Counted from the first letter of the stretch, positions 7,574-16,232 are shown. The stretch is DNA of 52,960 bases from Methylobacterium platani (GCF_001653715.1 NZ_LWHQ01000090.1:1-52960); one strand, 5' to 3'. Program-made: numbers and translations. Notes: generated by a model not told the origin, from the sequence alone.

Positions 7574-8113
7574 TCACCCTTTCCCGGCCGCGAACCGGCC
7601 GTAGCCGCCGTCGCAGTACAGCAGGGGATCGATCGCAGGCGAGCCGATCGCCCCGGCGATCCGGGCGATCATGACCGTGTGCGTGCCGTGATCGAGGCAG
7701 GCCTCGGTGGCGCAGAACAGCGTCGCCTGCGCCTCCTCGAGCCAGGGCAGGCCGTCGATCGGCGCCGCGGCGGCCTCCAGCCGGCGCCACGTGCCGTGCG
7801 CGAACCGCGTCGCCGACGGCGCCGCGGCGATCGCGGCCGCGAGGTCCCGGTGCGGCGCGGCCATGATGCCGACGGAGAAGGCGGCCCGCCCGCGCAGGGC
7901 CTCGTGCGCCGAGGCGGTGCGGTTGACGCAGACGAGGAGCGAGGGCGGGTCCATCGAGACCGCGCTGACGGCGGTGGCCAGCATCGCGTGACGCCCGGGC
8001 CCGTGCTCGGTCGCGATCAGCGCCACGGTCGCGCCGACGCCGCGCCACACCTGCCGGACGGTCTCGGCGTCGCCCGGCCGCAGCCGGGAAGAGGCAAGGT
8101 CGTCTCCGCTCAT
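7574..8113 (-). CDS. Flavin reductase-like, FMN-binding protein
   Basis: A 179-residue split-barrel flavoprotein of the flavin reductase (HpaC/SsuE-like) domain family. Motifs are VRQVWRGVGATVALIATEHG, the flavin-binding strand MLATAVSAVSMDPPSLLVCVN, and the closing HGTHTVMIARIAGA. It would supply reduced FMN to the monooxygenase encoded immediately upstream on the same strand. I start at ATG 8113 (MSGDDLASS). An in-frame ATG at 8191 is possible but lies almost at the stop of the upstream gene without a ribosome binding site. Two-component monooxygenases with an adjacent reductase are common in organosulfur and nitrilotriacetate degradation. Confidence 0.85.
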   Translation of the reverse strand: MSGDDLASSRLRPGDAETVRQVWRGVGATVALIATEHGPGRHAMLATAVSAVSMDPPSLLVCVNRTASAHEALRGRAAFSVGIMAAPHRDLAAAIAAAPSATRFAHGTWRRLEAAAAPIDGLPWLEEAQATLFCATEACLDHGTHTVMIARIAGAIGSPAIDPLLYCDGGYGRFAAGKG

Positions 8114-8193
8114 CCTACCCCCGTCCGGGACATCGCATCCGCCGCGTCGGACATCCGCATGCGACCTTGGGGCCGCCGTCGTCCTCGCCATGC

Positions 8194-9546
8194 TCACGCC
8201 CGCCCGCGGGCCCGCGCGTGGCGGGTCGGCGGGGTCGACAGGCCGAGATGGGCCCGCAGCGTCGTCCCCTCGTACTCCTCGCGGAACAGGCCGCGGCGGC
8301 GCAGCTCGGGCACGACGAGGCGGGTGAAGTCCTCCAGGCTCGACGGCAGGGTCGGGCACATCAGGATGAAGCCGTCCGCCGCGCGGGTCTCGAACCATTC
8401 CTGCATGAAGTCCGCGACCTCGGCGGGCGTGCCGGTGAGGCCGTTGCCGGTGTGGCGCCGGGCGTAGTGCGTGATGAGCTCGCGCATCGTGTGGCCCTTC
8501 GTGACGAACTCCTTCAGCTCCTCGAACATCGCCTTCGAGCCCTTGGCGGAGGCGGGCATCCGGTCCATCGGGAACGGCTTGTCGAGGTCGGCGCCGTGGA
8601 GGTCGGTCTCCAGGAATTCCTGGAGCATCAGGAGCCCGACATCGGGGTGCATCAGCCGGACGAGCTCCTCGGCCTTGGCCTCGGCCTCCTCGCGGGTCTC
8701 GCCGACGTTGATGACGAGTCCGGGCAGGATCTTGAGGTCGTCCGGGTCGCGGCCGTAGGCCGCCATCCGGCCCTTCACGTTGGCGTAGAAGGCCCGGTTC
8801 TTCTCGATGTTCGAGGCGAGGGAGAACACCATCTCGGCGGTGCGGGCGGCGAGCTCCATGCCCTGCTCGGAGCCGCCGGCCTGGGCGATCACCGGCCGCC
8901 CCTGCGGCGTGCGGGCGATGTTCAGCGGGCCGCGGACCTGGAAGTGCTTGCCCTTGTGGTCGAGCGTGTGGAGCTTGTCCTTGTCGTGGTAGACGCCGCT
9001 CTCCCGGTCGAGCAGCAGCGCGTCGTCCTCGAAGCTGTCCCAGAGGCCGAACACGGTGTCGAGGAACTCCTCGCCGCGCTCGTAGCGCTCGGCATGGGGC
9101 GCCAGCCCCTCGCGGTTGTAGTTGTAGCCGGTCTCGTCGTGGTCCGAGGTCACGACGTTCCAGGCGATCCGGCCGCGCGAGAGGTGGTCGGCCGAGGCGA
9201 ACAGCCGCGCGATGTTGTAGGGCTCGTAGTAGCTCGTCGAGGCGGTCGCCACGAACCCGATCCGGTCGGTGTGCTGCGACAGGGCGGTGATCGCGGTGAT
9301 CGGCTCGAAGCGGTTCATCTTGGTGGGATTGCGGGCGAGCGCCCCCGCCTCGCCGACCGCGCTCGCCGGGGAATCGGCGAAGAACATGAAGTCGAGCTTG
9401 GCCGCCTCGGAGACCTTGGCGCAGCGGGTCAGGTGGCCGAGGTCGTTGGCGCCGCGCACGTCGCTGCCCGGATGCAGCCAGGCGGCGGGGTGGAAGCCGA
9501 ACGTGTAGACGAACGTGCCGAGCTTCAGCTGGTCCGATCGGGGCAT
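8194..9546 (-). CDS. FMN-dependent monooxygenase, NtaA/SnaA/DszA family (LLM class)
   Basis: A 450-residue bacterial-luciferase-like monooxygenase. NtaA/DszA hallmarks are the start KLGTFVYTFGFHPAAWLHP, FMFFADSPAS, RIAWNVVTSDHDETGYNYN and GRPVIAQAGGSEQGMELAAR. Relatives oxidise dibenzothiophene sulfone, nitrilotriacetate, pristinamycin IIA or dimethylsulfide-type substrates using FMNH2 from a partner reductase, here the next gene. AGGAG about 7 bases before ATG 9546 supports the start. Given the sulfonate-type genes on the other side of the LysR regulator, a role in liberating sulfite from an organosulfur compound is the best guess. The substrate is unknown. Confidence 0.88.
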   Translation of the reverse strand: MPRSDQLKLGTFVYTFGFHPAAWLHPGSDVRGANDLGHLTRCAKVSEAAKLDFMFFADSPASAVGEAGALARNPTKMNRFEPITAITALSQHTDRIGFVATASTSYYEPYNIARLFASADHLSRGRIAWNVVTSDHDETGYNYNREGLAPHAERYERGEEFLDTVFGLWDSFEDDALLLDRESGVYHDKDKLHTLDHKGKHFQVRGPLNIARTPQGRPVIAQAGGSEQGMELAARTAEMVFSLASNIEKNRAFYANVKGRMAAYGRDPDDLKILPGLVINVGETREEAEAKAEELVRLMHPDVGLLMLQEFLETDLHGADLDKPFPMDRMPASAKGSKAMFEELKEFVTKGHTMRELITHYARRHTGNGLTGTPAEVADFMQEWFETRAADGFILMCPTLPSSLEDFTRLVVPELRRRGLFREEYEGTTLRAHLGLSTPPTRHARARGRA

Positions 9547-9664
9547 TCGCGGTCTCCTGCGCGGTGGCGTCGATGCATGGGGTCCCGGACTGTCCCGGCG
9601 CGGTCTCGGCCGCCGCAGTATGCCGGGGGGCGGGCTTGCCGGAACCGGAGAAATTCTGCTTCAT

Positions 9665-9677
9665 GGTTTAGAAAACC
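9665..9677. promoter_or_regulatory. Candidate LysR-type operator between divergent genes
   Basis: The palindrome GGTTT-AGA-AAACC sits in the 193-base gap between the monooxygenase gene (leftward) and the LysR gene (rightward). That is where a LysR regulator normally binds to control its own gene and the divergent one. The symmetric 13-mer is seen; binding is inferred. Confidence 0.35.
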
Positions 9678-9739
9678 TGCCGGGTCCGGGAGCACGGGCC
9701 GGCAGGGCCGGCTCCCTCCCGCCCCGATCGACGATCGCG

Positions 9740-10663
9740 ATGTCCGCCCTCCCCCCGCTCAAGGCGCTCCAGGCCTTCGACGCCCTCGGCCGGACCGGCA
9801 GCCTGACGCTGGCCGCCGCCGATCTCGGGGTGACGCCGGGGGCGATCGGCCAGCAGCTGCGCAAGCTCGAGGAGGCGGTGGCGGCGAAGCTCGTGGCCCC
9901 CGACGGCCGCGGTCTGCGCCTGACGCCGCTCGGCGCGACCTACCACGCGCAGATCCGCCAGGGCTTCGCGGCCCTCGCCGAGGCCGGCGCGGTCCTGCGC
10001 GAGGCGGCCGCGGACGTGATCGTCCTGTCCTGCCTGACGACCGTGCTCGGCAAGTGGATCGGCCGCCGGATGCGGGACTGGACCGAGCTCGGCGCCCAGG
10101 CCCGCATCTCGCTCGTCGGCAGCGACGCGGAACCGGATCTGGGCCAGGGCGCGGCGGACCTGCGCATCTATTACGGCGGCCGCACCCACCCGCCGCATCG
10201 CACCGAGCTGTTCACCGATCACATCGTGCCGGTCTGCGCGCCCGCGTTGATCGCGGGACGGCCCCTGTCCGGGCCGGAGGACATCCTGCGCTTCCCCCTC
10301 CTGCACATCGCCTGGGACCCGCGCTTCGGCGCCAATCCGGGCTGGGCGGAGTGGGGCCGGCTGATCGGCACCCGGCCGCCGCCGGCGAACCTCACCTACG
10401 GCCTGTCCGGCAGCGCGATCGACGCCGCCCTCGCCGGGCAGGGCTTCGTGCTCGGGCAGCTGGCCTTCATCGGACCGGAGCTCGAGACGGGCCGGCTGGT
10501 CATTCCCTTCGACCTGCGCCTGCCCCTGCCGGAGCCCTACTTCCTCGCCTGGAATCCCGCCTCCCTGAAGAAGACCGGTGCGCGGGCGTTCCACCGCTGG
10601 CTCCTCGGCGAGGGCCGGGCCCAGGGCCTCCTCTCCGCGCCGCCGGCCCGGGAGCCTGCGTGA
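9740..10663 (+). CDS. LysR-family transcriptional regulator (GcvA-like)
   Basis: A 307-residue regulator. The N-terminal winged HTH begins PPLKALQAFDALGRTGSLTL and contains AAADLGVTPGAIGQQLRKLE, the pattern of the GcvA/AmpR branch. A periplasmic-binding-like effector domain spans about residues 95-295. It is divergent from the monooxygenase/reductase pair and precedes the acyl-CoA-dehydrogenase/SsuD-like/binding-protein genes, so it is positioned to control both arms in response to sulfur supply or an organosulfur ligand. ATG 9740 aligns with the usual LysR N-terminus. A longer in-frame ORF upstream is unlikely. Confidence 0.9.
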   Translation: MSALPPLKALQAFDALGRTGSLTLAAADLGVTPGAIGQQLRKLEEAVAAKLVAPDGRGLRLTPLGATYHAQIRQGFAALAEAGAVLREAAADVIVLSCLTTVLGKWIGRRMRDWTELGAQARISLVGSDAEPDLGQGAADLRIYYGGRTHPPHRTELFTDHIVPVCAPALIAGRPLSGPEDILRFPLLHIAWDPRFGANPGWAEWGRLIGTRPPPANLTYGLSGSAIDAALAGQGFVLGQLAFIGPELETGRLVIPFDLRLPLPEPYFLAWNPASLKKTGARAFHRWLLGEGRAQGLLSAPPAREPA

Positions 10664-10714
10664 GGGCCGCCGGCAGCCGGGGTGCCGGCAGCCCCTCGCC
10701 CTGTCGTCAGTCGT

Positions 10715-10886
10715 CCCCTCTCCCGGACGACCGTAACGACGTGGAGGGAGGTCCGGGAACCAGCACAAGGACGCGCGAAGCGTCCGGCTTTCCGCAACGT
10801 GGCAGCATGCAGAGCCGCTTCGCGGCACTTCTTCCGCCGGATCCCGGATCTGCTTCCGCCGACGCTTCAGTCGTCCGGGAAAGGGG
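10715..10886. repeat. Dispersed palindromic element, copy 1 (172 bp)
   Basis: Begins CCCCTCTCCCGGACGACCG and ends CAGTCGTCCGGGAAAGGGG, imperfect terminal inverted repeats. Inner arms (GGAGGGAGGTCCGGGAACC and CGGATCCCGGATCTGCTTCC) are also inverted. A second copy with the same ends and inner arms lies at 27485-27655. The element has no coding capacity and lies between the LysR gene and the next operon. It looks like a non-autonomous MITE/REP-type repeat. Confidence 0.75.
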
Positions 10887-11073
10887 TGTGGCTCGTGAAG
10901 GGTCGTGCGCGTGCCGGCACCACGCCTGCCCGTGCTCGACCGGGCACCGAGGTTCGTCGACCGGATCGCGACCCCGGTCGGTGCATGGTCCGCCTCGATG
11001 ATCGTCCTCGCTTCGATCGTCGCGCAAGAAAAATACTTCTCAATCTCCCGAATATATCAGAACATCATTCCGG

Positions 11074-11101
11074 TTGACGCTCGCCTCGTCCCGGCTATCG
11101 T
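11074..11101 (+). promoter_or_regulatory. Candidate promoter of the organosulfur operon
   Basis: TTGACG at 11074-11079 and TATCGT at 11096-11101 are separated by 16 bases. An AT-rich tract (11025-11065) lies directly upstream and could act as an UP element or activator site. The first gene downstream starts at 11245. The rest of 10887-11244 shows no gene. Confidence 0.5.
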
Positions 11102-11244
11102 TCTGACATGTTCGAATATCGGCACTTCCTCGCAATCGCGACCCGTCGCGCGCCGGCTCGACGCCGTTGCGACGCAGGACGGACCGCGACCCCGATCCCG
11201 TGCCGCCCGGCCCCCCACCCCGATGGCCCGCGAGGCGCCGCGGC

Positions 11245-12423
11245 ATGACGATCGCGCTCCGGCGGCCCGCGCCCGAGGCGACGGCCGGGGACCCCGTCGC
11301 GGTCGCGCGCGCGCTCGTGCCGGTCCTGGCGCCGCTCGCCGCTTCCGACGACCGCGGGGGGCGCTTTGCCCATGCGAGCCTCGCGGCGATCCGGGAGGCG
11401 GGACTCGCCGGCCTGACGGTGCCGGCCGCCCGGGGCGGCGGGGGCGCCGGGCTCACGGTCGCCGCCGCGGTGATCGGGACGCTCGCCGAGGCCGATCCGG
11501 CGGCGAGCCTCGTCCTGGCGATGCAGTTCGTGCAGCATGCCAGCCTCGCCCGGACGGGCCGCGTCGAAGGGCCGGACGGCATCGTCGCGCGGCTGCAGCG
11601 GGCGGCCCTGCGCGAGGGCGCCCTCGTCAACGCGCTCCGGGTCGAGCCGGCCCTCGGCTCGCCGTCCCGCGGCGGGCTGCCGGAGACGGTGGCCCGGGCC
11701 ACGCCCGACGGCTGGCGGGTGAGCGGGCGCAAGATCTACTCCACCGGGGCGCCAGTCCTCGCCGCCGGCCTCGTCTGGGCCCGTACCGACGAGGCCGAGC
11801 CGCGGGTCGGGTTCGTGGCGGTGCCGATGGCGGCGCCGGGGGTGCGGATCGAGGAGACCTGGGATCACCTCGGCCTGCGGGCGAGCGGCAGCCACGACGT
11901 CGTCCTCGACGACGTCGCGGTCCCCGGCGACCACGCCCTCGACCTGCGCCCGCCCGCCGAATGGGGCGGGCCCGACCCGGTGACGACCGCCTGGCTCACC
12001 ACCCTGCTCGGCGGCCTCTACGACGGCGTCGCGCGGGCGGCGCAGGCGTGGCTGTGCGGCCACCTCGTCGAGCGCAGGCCGGCCAATCTCGGCGCGCCGC
12101 TGGCGAGCCTGCCGAGGATCCAGGAGGCCGTCGGCGAGAATGCGCGCCGGCTCGCCGTCAATCGCCGGCTCCTGCGCGGCGTCGCCGCCGAGACCGATGC
12201 CGGGGAGCCGCCCTCCGCGAGCGAGGGCGGCCTCGTGAAGCTCACCGTCACCGAGAACGCGATCGCGGTCGTCCAGGACGCGGTCGCCCTCGTGGGCAAT
12301 CCGGGCCTCTCGCGGAGAAACCCGCTCGAGCGCCACCTGCGCGACGTGCTCTGCGCGCGCATCCACACGCCCCAGGGCGACGCGGTCCGGCTGGCGGCCG
12401 GGCGCGCGGCCCTCGGCGCCTGA
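11245..12423 (+). CDS. Acyl-CoA-dehydrogenase-like flavoprotein (SfnB/DszC-like monooxygenase)
   Basis: A 392-residue protein with the acyl-CoA dehydrogenase fold: an N-terminal helical domain, a middle beta domain (WDHLGLRASGSHDVVLDDVAVPG) and a C-terminal helical domain (VQDAVALVGNPGLSRRNPLERHLRDV, then HTPQGDAV). Proteins of this type in sulfur-scavenging operons (SfnB, DszC) act as FMNH2-dependent oxygenases and not as true dehydrogenases. The neighbouring SsuD-like gene supports that reading. I start at ATG 11245 (MTIALRRPAPEA); the upstream in-frame extension is Arg/Pro-rich and unlikely. The substrate is unknown. Confidence 0.82.
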   Translation: MTIALRRPAPEATAGDPVAVARALVPVLAPLAASDDRGGRFAHASLAAIREAGLAGLTVPAARGGGGAGLTVAAAVIGTLAEADPAASLVLAMQFVQHASLARTGRVEGPDGIVARLQRAALREGALVNALRVEPALGSPSRGGLPETVARATPDGWRVSGRKIYSTGAPVLAAGLVWARTDEAEPRVGFVAVPMAAPGVRIEETWDHLGLRASGSHDVVLDDVAVPGDHALDLRPPAEWGGPDPVTTAWLTTLLGGLYDGVARAAQAWLCGHLVERRPANLGAPLASLPRIQEAVGENARRLAVNRRLLRGVAAETDAGEPPSASEGGLVKLTVTENAIAVVQDAVALVGNPGLSRRNPLERHLRDVLCARIHTPQGDAVRLAAGRAALGA

Positions 12424-12439
12424 GCGAGGACCTTTCAGC

Positions 12440-13543
12440 ATGGCACACGCGGACGACGTGCACTTCATCGGCTTCGTGGCGGCGCAGTACGGGTCGGAGA
12501 TCCACGCCCCGGCCGGCCCGGTCGTCGACCGCGCCTATCTCCGGGCGGCGGCCCAGGCGCACGAGCATGGCGGGTTCGACCGGGTGCTGATCGCCTTCCA
12601 CTCGACCGCGCCCGACAGCTTTGCCCTGGCGCAGTACGTCGCCTCCGTCACCGAGCGGATCGGCCTGATGATCGCGCACCGGCCGGGCTTCCAGGCGCCG
12701 ACGGTGGCCGCGCGCCAGCTCGCGACCCTCGACCAGCTCACCGACGGGCGCGTCGGCGTCCACATCATCACCGGCGGCAACGACGCCGAGCTGGCGCAGG
12801 ACGGCGACGCGCTGACCAAGGACGAGCGCTACGCCCGCACCGGCGAGTACCTCGACATCGTCAAGGCGTCCTGGACCAGCCCGGCGCCGTTCGACTACGC
12901 CGGGCGCCACTACCGCGTCGCGCAGGGCTACTCGGCGGTGAAGCCGGTGCAGCAGCCGCACCTGCCGGTCTATTTCGGCGGCTCCTCGGACGCCGCGATC
13001 GCGGTGGCGGGACGGCACGCCGACACCTACGCGCTCTGGGGCGAGACCCAGGCCCAGGTGCGCGAGACGATCGCCCGGGTGCGCGCCGCCGCGCGGAGCC
13101 ACGGGCGCGAGGACCGGATCCGCTTCAGCCTGTCGTTCCGGCCGATCCTCGCGGAGACCGAGGAGGCCGCCTGGGCGCGGGCGGACGCCATCCTGCAGCG
13201 CACCCGGGCCTTGCGCGCCACCCGCGGCCTCGGCACGGCCGCCGCGCCGCAGAACGAGGGCTCGCGCCGGCTGCTCGCGGCGGCGGCGCAGGGCGAGCGG
13301 CTCGACCGGCGGCTCTACACCGCGATCGCCGCCGAGACCGGGGCGCAGGGCAATTCCACGGCGCTCGTCGGCACGCCCGAGCAGGTCGCCGAGACGCTGC
13401 ACGAGTACCGCGAGCTCGGGGTGACGACCTTCCTGATCCGCGGCTTCGACCCGCTGGAGGACGCGGTGCAGTACGGGCGCGCGCTGATCCCGGCCTTCCG
13501 GCGCCTCGCCGGTGCGCCGGCCCGCCGCCCGGCCGCCGCGTGA
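12440..13543 (+). CDS. LLM-class flavin-dependent oxidoreductase, SsuD-like alkanesulfonate monooxygenase
   Basis: A 367-residue TIM-barrel monooxygenase. Seen features match SsuD: RVGVHIITGGND, the YARTGEYLDIVKASWTSP segment, PVYFGGSSDAAIAVAGRHAD, and the C-terminal LVGTPEQVAETLHEYRELGV. SsuD cleaves alkanesulfonates to aldehyde and sulfite with FMNH2. It lies 16 bases after the acyl-CoA-dehydrogenase-like gene, and its stop overlaps a GTG codon of the next gene. FMNH2 could come from the reductase at 7574-8113, since no other reductase is present. Confidence 0.88.
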   Translation: MAHADDVHFIGFVAAQYGSEIHAPAGPVVDRAYLRAAAQAHEHGGFDRVLIAFHSTAPDSFALAQYVASVTERIGLMIAHRPGFQAPTVAARQLATLDQLTDGRVGVHIITGGNDAELAQDGDALTKDERYARTGEYLDIVKASWTSPAPFDYAGRHYRVAQGYSAVKPVQQPHLPVYFGGSSDAAIAVAGRHADTYALWGETQAQVRETIARVRAAARSHGREDRIRFSLSFRPILAETEEAAWARADAILQRTRALRATRGLGTAAAPQNEGSRRLLAAAAQGERLDRRLYTAIAAETGAQGNSTALVGTPEQVAETLHEYRELGVTTFLIRGFDPLEDAVQYGRALIPAFRRLAGAPARRPAAA

Positions 13544-13551
13544 GGCCCGGC

Positions 13552-14499
13552 ATGCGCCTGATCCTCGGCCTCCTCGCCCTCGCCCTCTCCGCCCTGCCCG
13601 CCCACGCCGAGACCGTCCTGCGGGTCGGCGACCAGAAGGGCGGCTCGCGCGCCCTGATGGAGGCGGCGGGCGTCCTCGACGGGCTGCCCTACCGGCTCGA
13701 ATGGCGCGAGTTCCCGGCCGCCGCGCCGCTGCTCGAGGCGCTCAATGCCGGGGCGATCGACTCCGGCATCGCCGGCGATGCGCCCTTCACCTTCGCGGCC
13801 GCCGCCGGCGCGCCGATCAAGGCGATCTTCGCGATCCGCCAGGACCAGGCCGGCCTCGCCCTGCTGGTGCGGCCGGATTCGCCGGTGAAGACCTTCGCCG
13901 ACCTCAAGGGACGGCGCGTCGCGACCGGGCGCGGCTCGATCGGCCACATGCTCGTCCTGGCGCAAGCCGAGCGCGCCGGCTGGGGCGCGGGCGACGTCGC
14001 GCTGTCGTTCCTGCTGCCGGCCGACGCCCAGATGGCGCTGACCTCCGGCGCCATCGACGCCTGGGCGACCTGGGAGCCCTACACCTCGCAACTCGAGACC
14101 TCGGGCCGCGCCCGGGTCGTCGCCGACGGGCGCGGGCTGACCCCGGGCCTCAGCTTCCAGATCGCCCGCGACGACGCCATCGCGGGCAAGCGCCCGGCGC
14201 TGGAGGATTTCGTGCGGCGGCTCGCCCGGGCCCGGGTCTGGGGCACGGCGCATCCGGAGGCCTTCGCCCGGCGCTGGTCGGCGCTGATCGGCCTGCCGGA
14301 GGCGGTACCGCTCGCCTGGTTCCGCCGGGCCGACATCCGCCCGGCGCCGATCGACGAGCGCGTGATCGCCGACGAGCAGCGCGTCGCCGACCTCTACCAC
14401 CGGGGCGGGCTGATCCCGCGCCGGCTCGACGCGGCGGGCGTGTTCGACACCTCGTTCAACGAGGCCGCCCGCGCAGGCGTCGCGGCGGCGACGCAGTGA
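13552..14499 (+). CDS. Sulfonate/nitrate/taurine-type ABC transporter substrate-binding protein (SsuA-like)
   Basis: A periplasmic binding protein of about 315 residues. The signal peptide MRLILGLLALALSALPAHA is cleaved before ETVLRVGDQKGG. The SsuA/TauA/NrtA pattern is clear: LEALNAGAIDSGIAGDAPFTFA, KTFADLKGRRVATGRGSIGH and SGAIDAWATWEPYT. I start at ATG 13552, preceded by GAGG at 6 bases; a GTG at 13540 overlapping the upstream stop is an alternative adding four residues. No cognate permease or ATPase follows. The convergent Hsp70-like gene begins 22 bases later, so the membrane part must be encoded elsewhere. Confidence 0.87.
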   Translation: MRLILGLLALALSALPAHAETVLRVGDQKGGSRALMEAAGVLDGLPYRLEWREFPAAAPLLEALNAGAIDSGIAGDAPFTFAAAAGAPIKAIFAIRQDQAGLALLVRPDSPVKTFADLKGRRVATGRGSIGHMLVLAQAERAGWGAGDVALSFLLPADAQMALTSGAIDAWATWEPYTSQLETSGRARVVADGRGLTPGLSFQIARDDAIAGKRPALEDFVRRLARARVWGTAHPEAFARRWSALIGLPEAVPLAWFRRADIRPAPIDERVIADEQRVADLYHRGGLIPRRLDAAGVFDTSFNEAARAGVAAATQ

Positions 14500-14521
14500 G
14501 CCCTCGGCCGTAACGCCGAAG

Positions 14522-15769
14522 CTACCCGTAGCGTCTGGCGGCCTCGACCGTCAGCCCGAGGCCGACCGAGCCGAAGGTGTCGCCCTCGACCACCCGGGCC
14601 TCCGGGGCCGCCGCCAGGATGGCGGCGCGGACCGGGGCGAGGCGGGTCGAGCCGCCGGTGAGGAACAGGGCGTCGATCCCGCCCGGCGCCACCCCGGCCT
14701 CGCGCAGGCAGCGCGCGATGCAGGCGCCGATGCGCCGGGCGAGATCGGCCGTGTGCCGGGCGAGCTCGGGGCGGCCGATCTCGGCCGTCAGGCCGGGCTC
14801 GACCCAGCCCAGCGGCAGGCCGATCCGGTCGACCTCCGAGAGGGCGATCTTGGCGTCCTCGACCTCCATCGCCAGGGTGTGGCCGCGCTCGGCCTCGATC
14901 ACCGCGGCGAGGCGGTCGATCAGGTCGGGGCGCGCCACGTCGCGGCGCAGCGAGCGCAGCTCGCGCAGCGTCCTGCCGTCGTAGAGCCGGTTGATCTGCG
15001 ACCAGGTGGCGAGGTCGTGGTAGTAGGACGAGGGCACGTCGAGGCCGGGGCGGCGCATCGGGCTGCCCAGCCCGAGGAGCGGCATCACCTCGCCGACGCT
15101 GAGCGTGCGGTCGAAATCGGTGCCGCCGATCCGCACGCCGTCATTGGCCAGGATGTCGCCGGCGCGCTCCACCGCCCGGTGGCGCTCGGGGCTCAGGCGC
15201 ACCACCGAGAAGTCGGAGGTGCCGCCGCCGATATCGGCGATCAGCGCCACCTCCTCGCGGGCGAGCCCGCGCTCGTAGTCGAGCGCCGCGGCGATCGGCT
15301 CGTACTGGAACGACACGTCCCGGAACCCGACCTCGCGGGCGATGCCGGCGAGCGCCTCCTCGGCCCGGCGGTCGCCGTCGGGGTCGCCGTCGACGAAGTG
15401 GACCGGCCGGCCGTGCACCACCCGGGTCAGCGCGTCGCCCGTCTGCTCTTCAGCCCGCGCCTTCACGGCACCGAGGTAGCGGGCGATGACCGCCCGGAAC
15501 GACAGCCGCCGGCGCCCGACCGGCGTGGTCTCGTCGAGGAGGGAGGAGCCGAGCACCGATTTGAGGCTGCGCATCAGCCGTCCCGGATGGCCCTCGACGT
15601 AGGCCGTCATCGCCGCCCGGCCGATCGCCTCGTCGCCGGCGGGCGGGAAGAAGATCGCGCTCGGGATCGTGACCGCCTCGCCCTCCAGCCGCGCGAGCGC
15701 AAGGCCCCCGGCTCCCGTGAGCCCGAGGGTGGTGTTCGAGGTGCCGAAATCGAGGCCGCAGGCCGCCAT
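14522..15769 (-). CDS. Hsp70-family protein (YegD-like)
   Basis: A 415-residue actin-fold ATPase. It has the Hsp70 phosphate-1 motif (GLDFGTSNTTLGL at residues 5-17), phosphate-2 (LIADIGGGTSDFSVV) and the adenosine motif (LFLTGGSTRLAPVR). It lacks a DnaK-type substrate-binding domain, which matches YegD and related short Hsp70 homologues. These are putative chaperone-like proteins of unclear role. It converges with the binding-protein gene on its left. On its right it is divergent from the csbD gene across a gap that holds an EcfG-type promoter reading the other way. Confidence 0.88.
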   Translation of the reverse strand: MAACGLDFGTSNTTLGLTGAGGLALARLEGEAVTIPSAIFFPPAGDEAIGRAAMTAYVEGHPGRLMRSLKSVLGSSLLDETTPVGRRRLSFRAVIARYLGAVKARAEEQTGDALTRVVHGRPVHFVDGDPDGDRRAEEALAGIAREVGFRDVSFQYEPIAAALDYERGLAREEVALIADIGGGTSDFSVVRLSPERHRAVERAGDILANDGVRIGGTDFDRTLSVGEVMPLLGLGSPMRRPGLDVPSSYYHDLATWSQINRLYDGRTLRELRSLRRDVARPDLIDRLAAVIEAERGHTLAMEVEDAKIALSEVDRIGLPLGWVEPGLTAEIGRPELARHTADLARRIGACIARCLREAGVAPGGIDALFLTGGSTRLAPVRAAILAAAPEARVVEGDTFGSVGLGLTVEAARRYG

Positions 15770-15865
15770 GCCGAATCTCTGCCGGTGCCGGAGGGAGGGG
15801 CGCGCGACCTAGCGGGTTCCGCCGCCACGGTCCAGCCCGGGGCCGGCCCGATCCTCTGTCGCAGC

Positions 15866-15890
15866 GGAACAATGTGCCGTCTCGGCGGTT
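15866..15890 (+). promoter_or_regulatory. EcfG (general stress sigma) type promoter upstream of csbD
   Basis: GGAAC at 15866-15870 and GTT at 15888-15890 with 17 bases between. This fits the alphaproteobacterial EcfG/RpoE2/SigT consensus (GGAAC, about 18 bases, TT). The csbD start is about 48 bases downstream. An EcfG-type sigma gene lies 1 kb away. Sequence match is direct; use by that sigma is inference. Confidence 0.6.
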
Positions 15891-15937
15891 CGTCAGACCT
15901 GAGCAGTCGCTGAACTGCACGAACCGAGGAGCTTCCC

Positions 15938-16141
15938 ATGAGCAGCACCACCGACAAGATCAAGGGTCTCGCCAACGAGGCGGTCGGCAACATCAAGCAG
16001 GGCGTCGGCAGCGCCACCGGCAACGACAAGCTGCAGGCCGAGGGCAAGGCCCAGGAGCTGAAGGGCGAGGCCCAGAAGACCGCCGGCGACGTCAAGGACG
16101 GCGTCAAGAACGCCGCCGACACGGTGAAGAGCAAGCTCTGA
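15938..16141 (+). CDS. CsbD family stress protein
   Basis: A 67-residue hydrophilic, Lys/Ala/Gly-rich helical protein. The CsbD signature is visible: DKIKGLANEAVGNIKQGVGS followed by DKLQAEGKAQELKGEAQKTA. CsbD-like proteins are abundant general-stress proteins of unknown biochemical function. The start ATG 15938 has GAGGAG about 7 bases upstream. The EcfG-type promoter in front of it fits stress induction. Confidence 0.92.
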   Translation: MSSTTDKIKGLANEAVGNIKQGVGSATGNDKLQAEGKAQELKGEAQKTAGDVKDGVKNAADTVKSKL

Positions 16142-16188
16142 TCCGGGCGCGGGCCGGCCTCGCGCCGGCCCGACCGAGCGAACGATCG

Positions 16189-16232
16189 GGCCGGTCCCCT
16201 CGCACCCCGTGCGGGAGGCCGGCCTTTTCTTT
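16189..16232 (+). terminator. Strong intrinsic terminator after csbD
   Basis: Outer stem GGCCGG (16189-16194) / CCGGCC (16219-16224), inner stem CGCAC / GTGCG around a CCC loop, followed by TTTTCTTT (16225-16232). A second, smaller stem (GGGCCGGC / GCCGGCCC, 16151-16171) precedes it. The next gene starts only 23 bases after the T-tract. Confidence 0.8.

Noticed and set aside
8167..11001. A 944-codon open frame on the plus strand
   Set aside because: It runs antisense through the monooxygenase and in another frame of the LysR gene, with low-complexity sequence and no motifs.
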